A stretch of 34,559 nucleotides of DNA from RGIG4140 sp045635565. Lineage in GTDB: Bacteria; Pseudomonadota; Alphaproteobacteria; CAAHEQ01; UBA3637. The first letter of the stretch is position 1. Each line of letters starts with the position of its first letter. The position numbers were made by a program, and so were the translations under genes. This document shows, piece after piece, positions 17,020 through 23,757 of the stretch. The DNA is taken from assembly GCA_045635565.1 (NCBI GenBank), contig JAZTVX010000020.1, forward strand, positions 1-34,559, given 5' to 3'. A model generated the notes under the pieces. That model worked only from the letters and a program-made list of their open reading frames with translations, was not told where the DNA came from and ran no database searches.

Positions 17020-18249
17020 ATGGCAAAAAAGAATAAACTGCATCCGATTAAGTTGGTTGTAACAGGGGTATTGTGGAGTGCATTTTACTTTGGAATATTT
17101 ATTTCTGCACTTAGTTGGTTATTTGATTTTAATTTTTTATCAATGACCAGTTGGTTAGAAAAATATCAGGCGTTTTTAGACTATCGCTGGAAAATCAATA
17201 CAGGGTTTGATTTTGTTTTATTCTTCTTTATGCTGTTTTGGATTCCGTTGTGGATAATTGGTTGGCGTATTATGTATCTCATTAAGTGGGAAAAATTTAA
17301 ACCAGCACCTCGTCGTCGGGTCATTGTAAAAAAAACATTTGAACTTAATGAAAATAAACCATTGTATCATATGCCCCGCAAGATGCCGGCCACCATTCAA
17401 GTACGCCGATATGTTGCTCCTAAATTGCCGAATCAGGTGGAAGAAGTTAAATCCGGTTCCAAGAGCCATACTAATTTGGTACAGATGATTCGGGCAATTG
17501 CAACATTAGCAAAAAAATACAAAGTTGAAATATTTCAACATATTTTGTTGGAGGGAAGTCGTGTGCCGATGGCTATTTCAACAGATGCCCGTGCCGTATT
17601 GATTGAAATTGTTAATCGTAAAAATGTTAACTGGTCCGTTGAATTTACTGATGACGTGACTCAAAGTAATTGGTATTCCGAAGGAGGCGTCATGGATAAA
17701 TTAGCACTTGATTTAGTGCGTGCCAGTGCTTCATTAGCCAAATCGGAACCCAATTCTGAAATTTTATCAGCCATTATCGTAACGGATGGACGTGTTTTGA
17801 ACACTAAACAAGCCGTTGAATATTTTAAATCAAAAGGGATTTTCCTGATTGGATTTAATAATGCTGAACCGAAATCCGAATTGCCTGATTTGGCGTCCTT
17901 TTTAAGTGCCTACTTTGACTTAAAAGAAGGAGAAACGGATCCGGCACCATATCCGGTTGAAAAAATTCCGATTAAATCGAAACAAGAAAATACCGAAGAA
18001 ACATCTGATGATTCAACTGATGAACAAGATGATATTGACGATGGTGAGTCAGATGATAACGAAATTGACGATGAAAACGACAATATCATTGATGATGAAG
18101 AAGATGATGATGACGTTGATATGAATACAGACATTTCGTCGGTTGATGATGTAAATATGCAAAATACATCAGAAGAATCAGTGCAATCTACAAAAGTACG
18201 TGCTCCAATGCCGTCCTCCCTGCCACCGAAATCAACAACAGATGAGTAA
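17020..18249 (+). CDS. Unrecognised membrane protein with an acidic C-terminal tail
   Basis: 409 residues. Two membrane segments lie at about 12-36 and 63-88, both rich in aromatics. A basic linker follows (RRRVIVKK), then an alpha/beta domain of about 150-310 (DARAVLIEIV, SAIIVTDGRV, KGIFLIGFN) and a strongly acidic Asp/Glu tail near 330-385. The alpha/beta domain has the alternation of a Rossmann-like or nuclease-like fold but I cannot assign a family or catalytic residues. GGAG precedes ATG 17020. It is probably cotranscribed with the gene at 15110 and, two bases later, pgpA. Confidence 0.7.
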   Translation: MAKKNKLHPIKLVVTGVLWSAFYFGIFISALSWLFDFNFLSMTSWLEKYQAFLDYRWKINTGFDFVLFFFMLFWIPLWIIGWRIMYLIKWEKFKPAPRRRVIVKKTFELNENKPLYHMPRKMPATIQVRRYVAPKLPNQVEEVKSGSKSHTNLVQMIRAIATLAKKYKVEIFQHILLEGSRVPMAISTDARAVLIEIVNRKNVNWSVEFTDDVTQSNWYSEGGVMDKLALDLVRASASLAKSEPNSEILSAIIVTDGRVLNTKQAVEYFKSKGIFLIGFNNAEPKSELPDLASFLSAYFDLKEGETDPAPYPVEKIPIKSKQENTEETSDDSTDEQDDIDDGESDDNEIDDENDNIIDDEEDDDDVDMNTDISSVDDVNMQNTSEESVQSTKVRAPMPSSLPPKSTTDE

Positions 18250-18251
18250 AA

Positions 18252-18752
18252 ATGATGTTTCAAAAATTTTCTTTTTTAGACAAGGCACCACTTTTTGTTA
18301 AAATCAATTATGGTATAGCAACCGGCTTAGGAAGTGGTTTGTCTCCAAAAGCACCCGGAACAGTCGGTTCTTTGTGTGCTTTATTACCGGCATGGGGAGC
18401 AACTCAATTTGGAACTTGGGCCGTTTTGGCATTAACGGTATTTTTCTTTATAACAGGTTGGTATGCAACACATGTTGTTTTAGCAACTCAACCCAACAAA
18501 GACCCCGGATATGTTGTCATTGATGAATTTGCTGGTCAAACTATTACCTTTTTACTGGTTGCATCTTGCGTGATGCCATGGTATTACTATCTTATCGGAT
18601 TTGGTTTGTTCCGTTTTTTTGATATTGTCAAAATTTGGCCGGTTTCTTATTTTGATAAGAAGGTTCAGAATGCTTTTGGTGTTATGACCGATGATATTAT
18701 GGCAGGGTTATATGCCTGTCTTATTTTATATGGAATTCATTATTTTTTATAA
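18252..18752 (+). CDS. pgpA: Phosphatidylglycerophosphatase A
   Basis: The enzyme dephosphorylates phosphatidylglycerol phosphate to phosphatidylglycerol at the inner membrane, the step after PgsA (gene at 4520). The 166 residues match the family length. Family motifs seen: SPKAPGTVGSL near 30-40, DPGYVVIDEFAGQ (with the conserved acidic pair) and RFFDIVKIWP followed by MTDDIMAG near the end. Three to four membrane segments. The start at 18252 lies two bases after the previous stop, with an ATGATG pair leaving two possible starts; no strong binding site is present, which suggests translational coupling. Confidence 0.93.
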   Translation: MMFQKFSFLDKAPLFVKINYGIATGLGSGLSPKAPGTVGSLCALLPAWGATQFGTWAVLALTVFFFITGWYATHVVLATQPNKDPGYVVIDEFAGQTITFLLVASCVMPWYYYLIGFGLFRFFDIVKIWPVSYFDKKVQNAFGVMTDDIMAGLYACLILYGIHYFL

Positions 18753-18764
18753 GGAGAATAAGCA

Positions 18765-19001
18765 ATGAATGAAAATGAAATCTTGAACAATAATAATCAT
18801 TTTAAACATGCATTAGAATTATATGCACAATCAAAAGGCTATCAGTTAACGCCATTTGCAGACAAAATCATCAATCGGTGCATCAATGCTTGTCAAGGGA
18901 ACTGTCCGTGTGATGTTTCTCGTGGTTTTTGTCCATGTGGTGAACACGAAAAAGAAATTGCCGAAAAAGGGCATTGCCATTGCAATTTATTCAAAAAATA
19001 A
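18765..19001 (+). CDS. Small ferredoxin-thioredoxin reductase catalytic-subunit-like protein
   Basis: 78 residues with eight cysteines: C39, C43, CPC (47-49), CPC (56-58) and CHC (71-73). The CPC...CPC...CHC order is that of the catalytic subunit of ferredoxin-thioredoxin reductase, which holds a [4Fe-4S] cluster and a redox disulfide. The spacing between the two CPC motifs is only 6 residues, much shorter than the 16 known for plant enzymes, so the function may differ. No partner subunit is nearby. AAGGAG (18751-18756) overlaps the pgpA stop, so it is the last gene of that operon, followed by a terminator. Confidence 0.7.
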   Translation: MNENEILNNNNHFKHALELYAQSKGYQLTPFADKIINRCINACQGNCPCDVSRGFCPCGEHEKEIAEKGHCHCNLFKK

Positions 19002-19017
19002 CGAAAAATATTCTGAT

Positions 19018-19048
19018 AAAAGGGAGATTTTTTCAATCTCCCTTTTTT
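19018..19048 (+). terminator. Rho-independent terminator
   Basis: A 12-bp perfect stem (19018-19029 with 19035-19046, core GGGAGATT) has a 5-nt loop and ends in T residues. It closes the operon that ends with the small cysteine-rich gene. Confidence 0.92.
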
Positions 19049-19400
19049 CTTTTATGAGAAAAATATGAAATGATTTAAACAATTATTTATCTATCTATCT
19101 ATCTATCTATTTATTTATTTAATTTGTTTTGAAAATGGAGTGATTATTATGTTAAATAATTTTCATGTTTAGTAAAAATATCATTTTTTATCGGGTTTTG
19201 AAGCAAATAATGTTTCAAAATACAAAATTTTTCACATGTCAAGTGTTAAACAAATATTTATCCTGAAACAGAATGATACGATAAATTTTAAATAAACGTT
19301 TTAAAGATGATATGATAATATATTATATCATAATTTAATTAAGCTAACTATTTTTTTGTGTTGTTAAGTAAGTAGTACAATGATTATTGACAAATTGATT
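19049..19400. other. Intergenic stretch without a gene
   Basis: It separates two convergent genes. Apart from the tetranucleotide repeat at 19088-19119 it is plain AT-rich sequence with no credible frame, promoter or strong hairpin. Confidence 0.6.
19088..19119 (+). repeat. Tetranucleotide microsatellite (TATC x5, TATT x3)
   Basis: Eight tandem 4-bp units lie between convergent genes. It is not in a coding frame, so slippage would not affect a protein. Confidence 0.95.
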
Positions 19401-19862
19401 TTATACTTTATTGTTTTTTAATTCTTCTAAAATACGTATTGTTTCATAAGCATTATTGTGTAAAATCCCTATACCACCGGCGTTTATCCAATCATGAATA
19501 TTTTTTTCTCGGTCATCAATTAAAATATCTCCTTGTTTACAATGCAAGTGTTTGTCTTTGCTCAAACAACAAATAACAGGAATGTCACCAAGATGGTGTT
19601 TAACCCATGCTCGTTTCTCGATTTCTGCTGTTCTATAACCCCGTGTAGGTAAGCCTGTTAAAATCTGATATGTATCTTGTGATAAATAGGATATTAACAA
19701 ATCTGCATCCGGCATTTTGTTTAAATGAAGCCAATATTGAGAAGTTGCGGATACGATATCCCAAAGTTCCTTACGAGAAATTTCAGCAGGAAATTTACCA
19801 CAAATACGGTAAAAACCATCATCAAAATCAGCTAAAACACCATCTAAATCACAATAAATCAT
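19401..19862 (-). CDS. HAD-superfamily 5'(3')-deoxyribonucleotidase-like phosphatase
   Basis: 153 residues. HAD motif I is CDLDGVLADF at the N-terminus (nucleophile D5, general acid D7). The later ILTGLPTRG matches motif II, and ILIDDREKNI supplies the motif IV acidic pair. Size and motif layout fit the NT5C-type nucleotidase group, which removes phosphate from nucleotides; the natural substrate cannot be read from the sequence. AGGAC lies upstream of ATG 19862. It is a single gene. Confidence 0.8.
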   Translation of the reverse strand: MIYCDLDGVLADFDDGFYRICGKFPAEISRKELWDIVSATSQYWLHLNKMPDADLLISYLSQDTYQILTGLPTRGYRTAEIEKRAWVKHHLGDIPVICCLSKDKHLHCKQGDILIDDREKNIHDWINAGGIGILHNNAYETIRILEELKNNKV

Positions 19863-19925
19863 TGATTGTCCTCTAGACTATTTTATTAAAATAAGGCTAA
19901 AATTGCAAAGTTTTTTTTGTAAAAA

Positions 19926-19973
19926 ACAGAAAAAACTGTCCGAGAACAAAAAAGGTTTGTTTCAGACAGTTTT
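19926..19973 (-). terminator. Terminator of the small XRE gene
   Basis: A 9-bp outer stem AAAACTGTC (19932-19940) pairs with 19965-19973, and an inner AACAAA/TTTGTT stem extends it. On the minus strand it exits into a T-rich tract. It lies about 40 bp past the stop at 20014. Confidence 0.75.
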
Positions 19974-19980
19974 CAAGACA

Positions 19981-20005
19981 TACCTGTATGAACAGGTATT
20001 TTTTT
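19981..20005 (+). terminator. Plus-strand terminator with no assigned gene
   Basis: TACCTGT (19981-19987), a 4-nt loop, ACAGGTA (19992-19998) and a T-run to 20005. It points along the plus strand, although both flanking genes are on the minus strand. Confidence 0.7.
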
Positions 20006-20013
20006 ATACACAA

Positions 20014-20271
20014 TTAAAATACGGAAATTTCCATTCTCGCATCAAAATATTGAATGATTTTTAAAATCAATCCTAAATCAATATAATCATCTGGTGTATA
20101 TTGCCCCAGTTCAATTTTTTCGATAGTTGATTTATCTTCTTGAATAATGTTGGCAAAATTTTCTAATGAGAGTTGGCGTGTATGACGTAACATGTACAAA
20201 TTCATACCCAACCCTTTTAATCCGTCTTCAACAAAAAATGAAACAGGAATGATTGCTTGTTTTTTTTCCAT
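20014..20271 (-). CDS. Small XRE-type helix-turn-helix regulator
   Basis: 85 residues. A helix-turn-helix covers about residues 22-75 (LYMLRHTRQLSLENFANII, then KSTIEKIELGQ as recognition helix). The N-terminal 20 residues and the short tail are unassigned. AAGGAG lies upstream of ATG 20271 and a consensus promoter at 20322-20350, whose -10 box sits inside a perfect palindrome, so autorepression is likely. It resembles antitoxin-type or phage-type regulators, but no toxin-like partner is adjacent. Confidence 0.72.
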   Translation of the reverse strand: MEKKQAIIPVSFFVEDGLKGLGMNLYMLRHTRQLSLENFANIIQEDKSTIEKIELGQYTPDDYIDLGLILKIIQYFDARMEISVF

Positions 20272-20301
20272 ATAATTCTCCTTGTTGTAGTGAAAAACAG
20301 A

Positions 20302-20313
20302 AATTACGTAATT
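20302..20313. promoter_or_regulatory. 12-bp palindrome in the leader of the small XRE gene
   Basis: AATTACGTAATT is a perfect palindrome just downstream of the -10 box, a possible second operator. Confidence 0.4.
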
Positions 20314-20317
20314 CCAT

Positions 20318-20333
20318 CAACATTTTAATGTTG
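20318..20333. promoter_or_regulatory. Operator-like palindrome over the -10 box
   Basis: CAACAT-TTTA-ATGTTG is a perfect 6+4+6 inverted repeat covering the -10 box of the XRE gene. Position and symmetry fit a dimeric helix-turn-helix repressor. Confidence 0.6.
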
Positions 20334-20350
20334 AAATATTATTTTGTCAA
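20322..20350 (-). promoter_or_regulatory. Promoter of the small XRE gene
   Basis: On the minus strand TTGACA (20345-20350), 17 bp, TAAAAT (20322-20327), about 50 bp before the start codon. Confidence 0.85.
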
Positions 20351-20924
20351 TATGGGTAATATTTTGATAAATTTTTAATTTTTAGTTTATTTTTTTTGTT
20401 TTGAATAAATGCAAAAATACATTTGAGATAAAAGAACAATAAATAAAATTATTTATTTTTGAAAAACAATGTATTTAAAGTTATAATAAAAAAAATAAAA
20501 ATAATATCTTTTTTTATTCAATATTTTAATTTATGCGGCAGAATATGCATAAAAAACGACTTCTTAAAAGAATTTATGGTTTGTACATTGTTTGTTCAAT
20601 GAGATTGTTCACATTTTATTAAAATAGCGAAAAGAAGTTTTTCATATTTGAAAAAACAGGAATTAAATAAATCAAGAAATAATTGTTTTGATTTTAAGGG
20701 TGTATTCAAATTACAATCTGTTATTTATTGAATAATGGATTGACACGGATATTAAAGTAAAAAAATCCACAACAAATACCGGAGATGGGTAAAAGTTCAA
20801 ATAGGTTTGTTTTGCAATCAATTTATCCAGACAATGAGATAAATTTTTTTTACAATAAGTTACGAATTTTGTATATTCTTTGATTGTTGTGCAACAATAT
20901 GATGATTGTTGATATTTTTATGTG
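20351..20924. other. 574-bp AT-rich stretch, no gene seen
   Basis: It lies between the XRE promoter and the ankyrin pseudogene. No frame with a ribosome binding site, no strong hairpin and no similarity to neighbouring genes was seen. It could be decayed coding sequence beyond the pseudogene. Confidence 0.5.
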
Positions 20925-21393
20925 CTATTGATGTTTTTTGTGCGTAATACAATCATTGAATAGCCTTTGTACAGCGTGTGAATATTTTGCTCAATCAGAA
21001 GGTGTATTGCCATTTTTATTTCTGATGTTTGGGTTTGCATTGGCATTCAACAATATTTTAATTGCATCGATATGTTTGTTTTGAGTGGCATGATGTATAG
21101 GGGTTGAACCACGGTTATCTGTTGCATTCACATCAGCACCGGCATTAAGAAGTGCTTGAACGGTTTCAGCGTTATTAAATGTTACAGCTATGCAAAGAGG
21201 TGTTTCATAGTTCATATTTCGTGCTTTTATATTGGCTCCTTCATTGATGCGTAATTGTATAGTTTTTGTATCGGCTTTTTTAGCAACCCAAAAGAGTAGG
21301 GCATTTATATCGGAATATTCGCTGATAACGGTTTCATCAATGTCTATATTTTTTAATGATTGAATAAGAGCAGGGGAGAGTTCCTATGTTACG
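20925..21393 (-). pseudogene. Ankyrin-repeat gene remnant
   Basis: The frame is open from 21393 down to a TGA at 20991-20993. It encodes two to three good ankyrin repeats (TPLCIAVTFNNAETVQALLN; GSTPIHHATQNKHIDAIKIL). Upstream of the first Met (21215) about 59 more in-frame codons read like ankyrin sequence (NALLFWVAKKADTKTIQLR) but have no start codon before a TAA at 21394-21396. Downstream of the TGA the same frame continues for 21 sensible codons (AKYSHAVQRLF) to a TAG at 20925. The stop falls where TPSDLAK would be expected, so one TTA-to-TGA change would explain it. Missing start plus nonsense codon argue for decay, though a short product from 21215 cannot be excluded. Confidence 0.7.
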
Positions 21394-21520
21394 TTATTTT
21401 TCCTTATTTAAATGTGTTTTTGTAATCTAACATGGATATTGGAAACGATTCTAAAACAAAAGATATAATTGGTCAATAAAAACATGGATAAATAATATTT
21501 GTTTTTTTTGCTGAATAACA

Positions 21521-21568
21521 AATCACCCTTTTAAAAACGGACAACTATCTGTTTTCAAAAGGGTGATT
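21521..21568 (-). terminator. Terminator of the rpsP operon
   Basis: A 12-bp stem (AATCACCCTTTT at 21521-21532 with 21557-21568), extended by a few A-T pairs, lies 20 bp past the rplS stop. The T-tract is weak. Confidence 0.75.
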
Positions 21569-21587
21569 GAACGGTAACTAAACAAAA

Positions 21588-21959
21588 TTAGTCTTGATTG
21601 TCCGTTGATTTATCTTCGGCAATACGAGCCTTTTTACCGAATAAGTTGCGTAAGTAGTAAATTTTTGAACGAGCAACTTTACCACGGCGAACAACTTCAA
21701 TGCTGGCAACATTCGGTGAATAAATCGGGAAAATTCTTTCAACGCCTTCGCCAAAAGAAATTTTACGAATAACGCAAGATGAATTTAAACCATCATTATG
21801 ACGGGCAATACAAACACCTTCATAGGCTTGCAAACGTTCACGACCTTTGTCTTCAACGATTTTGTACATAACACGTACTGTGTCACCCGCTTTAAATTCA
21901 GGAACTTTTTTGCCGAGTTTGGCAATTTGTTCATTTTCTAATTCTTTAATTAAGTTCAT
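21588..21959 (-). CDS. rplS: 50S ribosomal protein L19
   Basis: Start at ATG 21959, preceded by GAAAGGAA; a longer frame to 22058 would run into trmD and has no binding site. 123 residues, usual for L19, which sits at the 30S-50S interface. Family features are present: FKAGDTVRV, EGVCIARHNDG, FPIYSPNVASIEVVRRGKV and KIYYLRNLFGKKARI. It is the last gene of the rpsP-rimM-trmD-rplS operon, 14 bp after trmD. Confidence 0.97.
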   Translation of the reverse strand: MNLIKELENEQIAKLGKKVPEFKAGDTVRVMYKIVEDKGRERLQAYEGVCIARHNDGLNSSCVIRKISFGEGVERIFPIYSPNVASIEVVRRGKVARSKIYYLRNLFGKKARIAEDKSTDNQD

Positions 21960-21973
21960 TGTAGATTCCTTTC

Positions 21974-22663
21974 TTAATTTTTTTTCTGAGCCAGATAGTT
22001 TGCCCACAAGTCTGGTCTTCTTGTTTTTGTTAATGCAATTGATTGTTCCAAACGCCAATCATGAATTTTGGCATGATGTCCTGATACCAAAACATCGGGG
22101 ACAATACGTCCTTGCCAATTTTGAGGTTTTGTGTAATGCGGATATTCCAATAATCCGTTTTCAAAACTTTCTTCATTCATGGAGTGCATATTTCCCATAA
22201 CTGCCGGTAATAAACGTATAACAGCATCAAGCATAGTTAATAAAGCAGGTTCGCCACCGGATAAAATAAAATCTCCGATACTTATCTCTTTTATTTTCCA
22301 TTTTTCGATAATACGTTCATCAATCCCTTCAAATCGTCCACAGATAAAAGTCATTTCATCGTTGTTAACCCATTCGTGTGCTGTTTTTTGCGTAAAAACA
22401 GCCCCTCTGGGTGATAGGTAATAAATGTCGCCCGTTGTGTGTGTTGCTTGAATAGCGGCATCTAATACATCCGGTTTCATAACCATACCAGCACCACCAC
22501 CAAACGGTGTGTCATCAACAGATTTGTATTTATCCGTTGCAAAATCACGAATATTAACAATATTTAAAACACATTTTCCTTCGGCAAGTGCCTTTCCGGC
22601 AAGAGAATAACCCAAAAAACCAGGGAACATTTCAGGATAAAGTGTCAATACGTTAATTTTCAT
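21974..22663 (-). CDS. trmD: tRNA (guanine-37-N1) methyltransferase
   Basis: TrmD methylates G37 next to the anticodon using S-adenosylmethionine and prevents +1 frameshifting. The true start is ATG 22663 (MKINVLTLYPEMF), giving 229 residues; the frame extends upstream only as a shadow of rimM. The trefoil-knot cofactor site is intact (YLSPRGAVF, CGRFEGIDER, EISIGDFILSGGEPA). It overlaps the end of rimM by 11 bp, pointing to translational coupling. Confidence 0.97.
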   Translation of the reverse strand: MKINVLTLYPEMFPGFLGYSLAGKALAEGKCVLNIVNIRDFATDKYKSVDDTPFGGGAGMVMKPDVLDAAIQATHTTGDIYYLSPRGAVFTQKTAHEWVNNDEMTFICGRFEGIDERIIEKWKIKEISIGDFILSGGEPALLTMLDAVIRLLPAVMGNMHSMNEESFENGLLEYPHYTKPQNWQGRIVPDVLVSGHHAKIHDWRLEQSIALTKTRRPDLWANYLAQKKN

Positions 22664-23168
22664 GTATGACTTCCTCCATTCCTGATGGCAAGTTGATTTC
22701 CATGTATTTGTTTTCAATTGAGACAACCGGAAATGTTGCATCTGAAAAATCAAATGGATAAACCCGACCATTGTTCAATTTGATGTTGATGATGTCTCCG
22801 GCACCAAAGTTTTCAACAGACTCAACTGTGCCGAAAACTTTATTATCACGCATGACGTTCAACCCGATTAAATCACAATAGTAATATTCATCATCAGATG
22901 CTGTCGGTAATTGTGAACGATTAACGTATAATAATGTGCCTTTCAACATTTCGGCTGTGGTTCTATCATTAACGCCTTTTATGGAAGCCAAGACAATCCC
23001 TTGTTTTTGGCTGTGTGCTTTAATGTGAAACAATTCTTTACCGAACTTATCTGTAACAGATTGAAATGTAGCAATATCCATCGGGTTAGTTAAGTACGAT
23101 TTAATCTTAACCGCACCTTTGATGCCGTGGACATTGATAATTTGACCGACACAGACGAGTTGGGACAT
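22653..23168 (-). CDS. rimM: Ribosome maturation factor RimM
   Basis: 171 residues. RimM helps assemble the head of the 30S subunit and binds S19. The N-terminal domain (VGQIINVHGIKGAVKIKSYL) and the C-terminal PRC-barrel (YYYCDLIGLNVMRDN ... GAGDIINIKL) are both seen. AGGAGT precedes ATG 23168, nine bases after the rpsP stop. Confidence 0.96.
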   Translation of the reverse strand: MSQLVCVGQIINVHGIKGAVKIKSYLTNPMDIATFQSVTDKFGKELFHIKAHSQKQGIVLASIKGVNDRTTAEMLKGTLLYVNRSQLPTASDDEYYYCDLIGLNVMRDNKVFGTVESVENFGAGDIINIKLNNGRVYPFDFSDATFPVVSIENKYMEINLPSGMEEVIHEN

Positions 23169-23177
23169 AACTGACTC

Positions 23178-23567
23178 CTATTCGGCAGAGGCTTCTGCTT
23201 TGGCGGCTTCTTCAGCAGCACGAGCGGCTTCGGCACGTTCTTGTGCTTCTCTCATTCTTTCTTGTGCTTTGGCTTTCGGAGCGGATTTTTTCGGTTGTTC
23301 ACGAATAACCGGTTTGTCCGTCAGACCGACAAGTGCAAATAATTTTTGAACACGTTCTGTTAATTCTGCACCTTGTGACATCCATTTTTGAGCGGCTTCG
23401 GCATTGATACGCAAAGCATCTGCATGATCTTTCGGTAATAACGGATTATAAAAACCCAATGCTTCAATAAAGCGACCGTCGCGTGGTGCGCGTTTATCGG
23501 CAACAACAATTTTGTGAACCGGACGTTTTTTTGAACCGCCACGGGCTAAACGAATACGTACTGACAT
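23178..23567 (-). CDS. rpsP: 30S ribosomal protein S16
   Basis: 129 residues. The S16 core (VRIRLARGGSKKRPVHKIVV, ALGFYNP) ends at about 80. A C-terminal Ala/Glu/Lys tail of about 40 residues follows, as is usual in Alphaproteobacteria. AAAGGAA precedes ATG 23567. It is the first gene of the operon. Confidence 0.97.
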   Translation of the reverse strand: MSVRIRLARGGSKKRPVHKIVVADKRAPRDGRFIEALGFYNPLLPKDHADALRINAEAAQKWMSQGAELTERVQKLFALVGLTDKPVIREQPKKSAPKAKAQERMREAQERAEAARAAEEAAKAEASAE

Positions 23568-23706
23568 CTAATAATTCCTTTCTTACGTTTTTCAATTTTT
23601 ATTTTACCGTTCAAAAACCAAAATACACCACTAGCACCAATGCACGAACCATCGCGGATTGATGTATCTCCTTAGAGACTGAAAAAGCGTTTCAGTTTAT
23701 GAAAGA
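23568..23706 (-). promoter_or_regulatory. 140-nt leader of the rpsP operon
   Basis: Between the promoter and rpsP the transcript holds a hairpin (ACTGAAA...TTTCAGT near 23675-23695), an AAGGAG not used by rpsP, and a 13-codon frame starting MVRALVLVV. No known RNA family is recognised. A leader peptide or a ribosomal-protein binding site is possible. Confidence 0.4.
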
Positions 23707-23712
23707 TGCTTT

Positions 23713-23741
23713 CTTATAGCATTTGCTTTTTGATATGTCAA
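23713..23741 (-). promoter_or_regulatory. Promoter of the rpsP-rimM-trmD-rplS operon
   Basis: On the minus strand TTGACA (23736-23741), 17 bp, TATAAG (23713-23718). Confidence 0.88.
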
Positions 23742-23757
23742 GGAAAAAATGACTTTT

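Noticed and set aside
17910..18263. 117-codon minus-strand Ser-rich frame
   Set aside because: It is the antisense of the acidic Asp/Glu tail of the gene at 17020.
20991..20993. TGA read as tryptophan (recoded genetic code)
   Set aside because: The expected residue there is leucine, TGG is used for tryptophan throughout, and clear genes in the window, such as paralogue-bearing ankyrin gene 1-389, end in TGA.
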